DNA of 6,806 nt from contig URAN01000092.1 in assembly GCA_900545865.1 (NCBI GenBank), positions 1 through 6,806 of the forward strand, given 5' to 3'. The DNA is from an uncultured Eubacteriales bacterium (lineage in GTDB: Bacteria > Bacillota > Clostridia > Monoglobales > Monoglobaceae). The translations under genes were made by a program, and so were the position numbers. The notes under the pieces were generated by a model. That model did not search any database and was not told where the DNA came from. It saw nothing but the letters and a program-made list of their open reading frames with translations. Shown here one piece after another: positions 4,011 to 6,806 of this stretch. Positions within the stretch are counted from its first letter, which is position 1; every line of letters begins with the position of its first letter.

Positions 4011-4888
4011 TTATCCATCATCGCTTTTATGGATAAGAGATATTCGGTCGGGGTCATTCCCGTTATCTTTTTGAACTGCCGCGAAAAATAATGTATACTC
4101 GAATATCCGAGAATCTCGGATATTTGAGTTATATTATAATTATCCTCGCGCAGGTATTTTTTCGCAAGCTCTATTTTAAGGATAAGAAAGTATTCGACCG
4201 CGCCCTTGCCGAGGTTCTCGCGAAAGATATTTTCTATCGCCGTGCGGTTTGTGCCGCTGTATTCCATAAGCTCTTTGAGCGTGACCGTTTTGGTTATGTT
4301 CTGTTCCATATAATTAATCAAGAGGTTAAGCGTTGCGTCACTGCTGTGAATACTCCTCACCGTCCTTTGGCGGCCCGAGGGGTCGTTGCGCAAAAAGAGT
4401 ATGAGAAATTCGCACAGAAACAGTTTTATGAGCTGTTCCGACGCAACGGCGGCATCGCTGCGGCGTTCGAGGTGGGTTGTGTACGGGTCGTTCAGCGGTG
4501 TTTTGAATGCGTTTGTATATTCGGACACGATTTTTGACAAAAGCTCTTTTTGCTTTTGCCCGACAGACAGTATTTTGTTTTCAAAAAAGCTCATTGCCTT
4601 TGACGGCGACGCAAATGTTATTATGGTAATATTCGCCGCGTCAACACCGTTTGCGCGCACGTTATGCCATTCGTTGGGCTTATGAAAAATAACGTTTCCC
4701 TGTTCCAAAACAAAACTTTTGTCATCCGCAAAAACGGTAACGTCACCCTTGTCGGCATAGACGAGTTCCCAAAAGTCGTGCGACTCGCCCGTAAAGCTGA
4801 AACGTTTTGAGTATTCAAAATAATGAACGGTATACAGACGGCTGATTTTTATTTCATCATTAAGCCGTGTTCCGGTATATTCCGGCAT
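4007..4888 (-). CDS. AraC-family transcriptional regulator with cupin sensor domain
   Basis: The 293-residue protein has an N-terminal cupin (about residues 30-80 from this start) with SHDFWELVYADKG and VIFHKPNEWHNV, the paired His-containing strands of a small-ligand pocket. After a helical linker, two helix-turn-helix units follow: VTLKELMEYSGTNRTAIENI (about 202-221) and ITQISEILGYSSIHYFSRQF (about 253-272), then the family end GMTPTEY. The ATG at 4886-4888 is preferred because AGAGGTG lies 6 nt upstream. An in-frame GTG at 4895-4897 would add three residues but is itself part of that ribosome-binding sequence. It is divergent from the DUF4091 gene and tail-to-tail with the GH127-like gene (4-bp overlap), so both are likely targets. 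A large palindrome lies inside the codons for the second recognition unit. Confidence 0.93.
   Translation of the reverse strand: MPEYTGTRLNDEIKISRLYTVHYFEYSKRFSFTGESHDFWELVYADKGDVTVFADDKSFVLEQGNVIFHKPNEWHNVRANGVDAANITIITFASPSKAMSFFENKILSVGQKQKELLSKIVSEYTNAFKTPLNDPYTTHLERRSDAAVASEQLIKLFLCEFLILFLRNDPSGRQRTVRSIHSSDATLNLLINYMEQNITKTVTLKELMEYSGTNRTAIENIFRENLGKGAVEYFLILKIELAKKYLREDNYNITQISEILGYSSIHYFSRQFKKITGMTPTEYLLSIKAMMDN
4097..4129. repeat. 33-bp near-perfect palindrome within the second AraC gene
   Basis: AATATCCGAGA (4102-4112) and TCTCGGATATT (4114-4124) are perfect inverted arms around one central base. After one mismatch, ACTC (4097-4100) and GAGT (4126-4129) extend the symmetry to 15 of 16 pairs. 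It covers codons for the ISEILGYSS part of the second helix-turn-helix and lies about 90 bp past the stop of the convergent GH127-like gene. Either RNA strand would form a strong hairpin. Neither side has an immediate T run, so it is not a standard terminator. Confidence 0.8.
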
Positions 4889-4919
4889 ATCCAACACCTC
4901 TTATCCGATTCTTTCTTTC

Positions 4920-4948
4920 ATTATAACAATTTATTTCGACAATTTCAA
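4920..4948 (-). promoter_or_regulatory. Promoter of the second AraC gene
   Basis: On the minus strand, TTGAAA (4943-4948), a 17-bp spacer and TATAAT (4920-4925), with TG one base before the -10 (TGTTATAAT, extended -10). The start would be near 4913, about 25 nt before the ATG at 4888. Its upstream side adjoins the AGTGCAAA repeats at 4963-4993, so the regulator could control its own gene and the divergent one from the same sites. Confidence 0.75.
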
Positions 4949-4962
4949 CACTTTTGTACGAA

Positions 4963-4993
4963 AGTGCAAAATAAAGTGAATTTAGTGCAAATA
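4963..4993 (+). promoter_or_regulatory. Candidate AraC operator: AGTGCAAA repeats 21 bp apart
   Basis: AGTGCAAAATA starts at 4963 and AGTGCAAATA at 4984, same orientation, 21 bp (two helical turns) apart. A partial copy, AAAGTGAA, lies between them (4973-4980). The downstream copy ends at 4993, right at the weak -35 of the DUF4091 promoter. Tandem half-sites on one face of the helix abutting the -35 are the usual activator arrangement for AraC-family proteins. The repeats are seen; binding by the adjacent regulator is inference. Confidence 0.6.
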
Positions 4994-4994
4994 C

Positions 4995-5023
4995 TTTTTG
5001 CTAAAAGAGGCTTATTATATAAT
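4995..5023 (+). promoter_or_regulatory. Weak-(-35) promoter of the DUF4091 gene
   Basis: TATAAT at 5018-5023 is perfect, but the hexamer 17 bp upstream (TTTTTG, 4995-5000) is poor. Together with the adjacent repeats this suggests activator-dependent transcription. The gene's ribosome-binding site AAGGAGG (5043-5049) is strong, 7 nt before the ATG. Confidence 0.6.
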
Positions 5024-5056
5024 TAACAGTTTATGGATAAACAAGGAGGATGAATT

Positions 5057-6718
5057 ATGCCTGACATCTGTACAAAAGCATTGACGGTCAAAACAGTATC
5101 GTCATTGGAAAAGATTTTGCCGACGCCGAATACCGACGCACCGAGCTTTGCGGACGGCTCGTGCCTTATCGGCGAAAGATTTTCGTACCAAATCGCATAC
5201 ATCGGCGATTCGGATTTTCACTGCGCGGGGCGTATGAAAATAAATATAAACTCTGATATATCGGACAGGATAACAATATATAATGTTGAATGCGTTCCCG
5301 TTGTTATGGCGGCATACCAGGACGAATACGATAACGGATACATAACGCGCGATAACGCGATTATCCCCGATATTCTCGCGAAGAACGACGGCACAATCGC
5401 CGCGTCCGCTACGCATTGGCGTTCGATATGGCTTGCGGTCGAAACGGACGATGCGGCACCGGGAAAGCACAATATAGAAATATCTTTTTCGGACGATGAC
5501 GATAATGTTTGCGCAAAATCGATGTTCGAATTGAATATCATTCCGGCAAGGCTGCCGAAGCAGACCCTTATGTTCACACAGTGGTTTTATTGCGATTGCA
5601 TTTCGTCATATTACGGTTTGACGCCGCTTTCCGAGGAACACTGGAGCTATATTGAAAAATTTGTGAGCATGGCGGCGGACAACGGTATAAATATGTTGCT
5701 TACCCCGATATTTACGCCTGCGCTTGACACAAAGGTCGGTTTTGAACGTCCGACCGTACAGCTTATCGATATTGATTATGACGGCGCAAAATATACTTTC
5801 GGGTTTGATAAACTCGGCCGCTGGCTTGATATGTGCCGAAAATACGGCATCGAATATCTCGAAATAGCACACCTTTATTCACAATGGGGTGCGGAACACA
5901 CACCGAAGATTGTTGTGCGCGAGAACGGCGCAGAGGTGAAGAAATTCGGGTGGCACACAGATGCGTCATCGGATGAATATAAAGACTTTTTGGCACAGAT
6001 GCTCACCGCTCTTACGGGATATTTAAAAGAAAACTGGGATTGTGACAAGGTATATTTTCATATCTCGGATGAGCCTCACAAAGACCATATCGAATATTAC
6101 GGTGAGCTTTATCACTTTGTAAAGCCGTACCTGACCGATTTTAAGCTTATGGACGCTCTGTCGGATTATGAAATTTATGAAAAGGGCTATGTTGACACGC
6201 CCGTATCGGCAACGCGCACGATTGACGATTTTATCGAACACGATGTCGATAACGTTTGGGCATACTATTGCTGCGGCGAGGGCAAGTATAATTTAAGCAA
6301 CCGCTTTATCGCGATGCCGTCATACCGCAACAGGATAATGGGCATTCAGCTTTATAAATATAACATAGACGGATTCTTACAGTGGGGGTATAACTTTTAT
6401 TATACCCAGCTTTCGACAAAGCTGATTAATCCGTATGTATGCAACGATGCCGAGGGCGGCTTCCCCGGCGGTGACGCTTTTTCGGTTTACCCCGGAGCGG
6501 ACGGTCCCGAGCCGTCACTCAGACTTTTGGTATTCTATGAGGGCTTATGCGATATGCGAGCCTTAAAATATCTCGAAAGTCTTGTCGGGGCGGACAAAGT
6601 TAAAGCTTTGGTTGACAAATACGGCGAAATAACGTTCCGCGAATATCCGAGAAATGCGGAATATATATTGAACCTGCGCAGAGAGGTCAACGCGATGATA
6701 GAGGAAAATATAAAATAA
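5057..6718 (+). CDS. DUF4091 / GH123-like glycoside hydrolase
   Basis: The 553-residue protein fits the DUF4091 group, whose catalytic domain resembles GH123 beta-N-acetylgalactosaminidases. Residues 1-165 form a beta-rich N-terminal domain with WRSIWLAVETDDAAPGKH (121-138), a family-type stretch. A TIM-barrel-like domain follows from LMFTQWFYCDC (171-181). KVYFHISDEPHKD (331-343) holds the D338-E339 pair at the position of the GH123 catalytic Asp-Glu. The C-terminal SLRLLVFYEGLCDMRALKYLE (487-507) is the usual DUF4091 end helix region. No signal peptide is present, so it probably acts in the cytoplasm on imported fragments. The start is set by AAGGAGG 7 nt upstream. It is divergent from the second AraC gene and followed after 17 bp by a nucleotidyltransferase start in the same direction. 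The exact substrate is unknown; many DUF4091 proteins are uncharacterised. Confidence 0.82.
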   Translation: MPDICTKALTVKTVSSLEKILPTPNTDAPSFADGSCLIGERFSYQIAYIGDSDFHCAGRMKININSDISDRITIYNVECVPVVMAAYQDEYDNGYITRDNAIIPDILAKNDGTIAASATHWRSIWLAVETDDAAPGKHNIEISFSDDDDNVCAKSMFELNIIPARLPKQTLMFTQWFYCDCISSYYGLTPLSEEHWSYIEKFVSMAADNGINMLLTPIFTPALDTKVGFERPTVQLIDIDYDGAKYTFGFDKLGRWLDMCRKYGIEYLEIAHLYSQWGAEHTPKIVVRENGAEVKKFGWHTDASSDEYKDFLAQMLTALTGYLKENWDCDKVYFHISDEPHKDHIEYYGELYHFVKPYLTDFKLMDALSDYEIYEKGYVDTPVSATRTIDDFIEHDVDNVWAYYCCGEGKYNLSNRFIAMPSYRNRIMGIQLYKYNIDGFLQWGYNFYYTQLSTKLINPYVCNDAEGGFPGGDAFSVYPGADGPEPSLRLLVFYEGLCDMRALKYLESLVGADKVKALVDKYGEITFREYPRNAEYILNLRREVNAMIEENIK

Positions 6719-6735
6719 GAAAGGCGGAGATGGTA

Positions 6736-6806
6736 ATGAATAAATCTGCAACACTCGTTGTAATGGCGGCAGGGAAGGGGAGCCGGTACGGGGGGGCCCA
6801 CGGCTT
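6736..6806 (+). CDS. Nucleotidyltransferase family protein, N-terminal fragment (3' end outside window)
   Basis: Twenty-three codons are visible. The ATG at 6736 has GGAG at 6726-6729, 6 nt upstream; an in-frame ATG at 6730 is too close to it. The peptide begins MNKSATLVVMAAGKGSRYGG, and the MAAGKGSRYGG part is the nucleotide-binding loop (GxGxR type) of sugar-phosphate nucleotidyltransferases, which join NTP and sugar-1-phosphate. It lies 17 bp after the DUF4091 gene with no terminator between, so it is probably in the same operon. The last bases (a run of seven G followed by CCCACGGCTT) give AHG where an acidic or LKQ-like sequence is often seen. They may be unreliable because they lie at the sequence end. 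The specific substrate cannot be told. Confidence 0.75.
   Translation, partial: MNKSATLVVMAAGKGSRYGGAHG

Noticed and set aside
4091..4537. A 148-codon open frame on the plus strand opposite the second AraC gene
   Set aside because: It lies wholly inside a clear AraC coding sequence, has no ribosome-binding site, and its composition is that expected from the complement of the real frame.
5102..5577. Two minus-strand open frames of about 120 codons opposite the DUF4091 gene
   Set aside because: Shadows of the convincing plus-strand gene; no start signals and no recognisable protein features.
6641..6653. A 13-bp match (GAATATCCGAGAA) with 4101-4113 in the palindrome
   Set aside because: A 13-mer match between two places in about 6.8 kb is expected about once by chance, and here it simply encodes EYPR.
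1..6806. Insertion sequences, tRNA/rRNA genes, CRISPR repeats, phage attachment sites
   Set aside because: No transposase-like frame, no regularly spaced repeats, and no cloverleaf or rRNA-like sequence was seen.

Overview
The window looks like a piece of an AT-rich chromosome from a gut-type Clostridia (Lachnospiraceae/Oscillospiraceae-like). The evidence is the rpsF-ssb gene order, strong AAGGAGG ribosome-binding sites, near-consensus sigma-A promoters in AT-rich spacers, and a degenerate-codon, moderately AT-rich coding style. The taxonomic placement is inference. The left end (1-787, minus strand) is housekeeping: a consensus promoter, a structured leader, rpsF (ribosomal protein S6) and the N-terminal 125 residues of ssb, which runs off the window.

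From 825 to the right end the content is accessory carbohydrate metabolism. An AraC-type regulator (825-1601, minus) is followed by a compact region without a conventional gene (1602-2198). Then come a GH127/DUF1680-type beta-L-arabinofuranosidase-like enzyme (2199-4010, plus), a second AraC-type regulator with a cupin sensor domain (4007-4888, minus) that overlaps the enzyme gene tail to tail by 4 bp, a DUF4091/GH123-like glycosidase (5057-6718, plus) divergent from that regulator, and the first 23 codons of a sugar-nucleotide-type nucleotidyltransferase (from 6736, plus). Neither enzyme has a signal peptide, so both probably act in the cytoplasm on imported oligosaccharides. No transporter is in the window. 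The second regulator most plausibly controls the divergent DUF4091 gene through AGTGCAAA repeats 21 bp apart next to that gene's weak -35 region.

The most unusual part is 1748-2127. Two convergent promoters (each with a 17-bp spacer and a perfect TATAAT) face each other across a shared, bidirectional intrinsic terminator. The plus transcript (about 261 nt) begins at a 5' hairpin and carries two tiny reading frames coupled by an ATGA overlap, with a strong Shine-Dalgarno for the second. A hydrophobic stretch of 17 or more residues lies one frame away from that second start. The minus transcript would be a small RNA of about 80 nt overlapping the 3' end of the plus RNA. The two promoters are 23/29 identical to one another, and both RNAs contain the same 15-nt sequence near the 5' side. 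This is the layout of par/Fst-like type I toxin-antitoxin loci. It is not a recognised family member, and a leader/attenuator for the downstream glycosidase is the main alternative.

Other things worth attention are a 33-bp near-perfect palindrome inside the second AraC gene, an operator-like dyad between the -35 and -10 of the first AraC gene, and an atypical metal-ligand region in the GH127-like enzyme.
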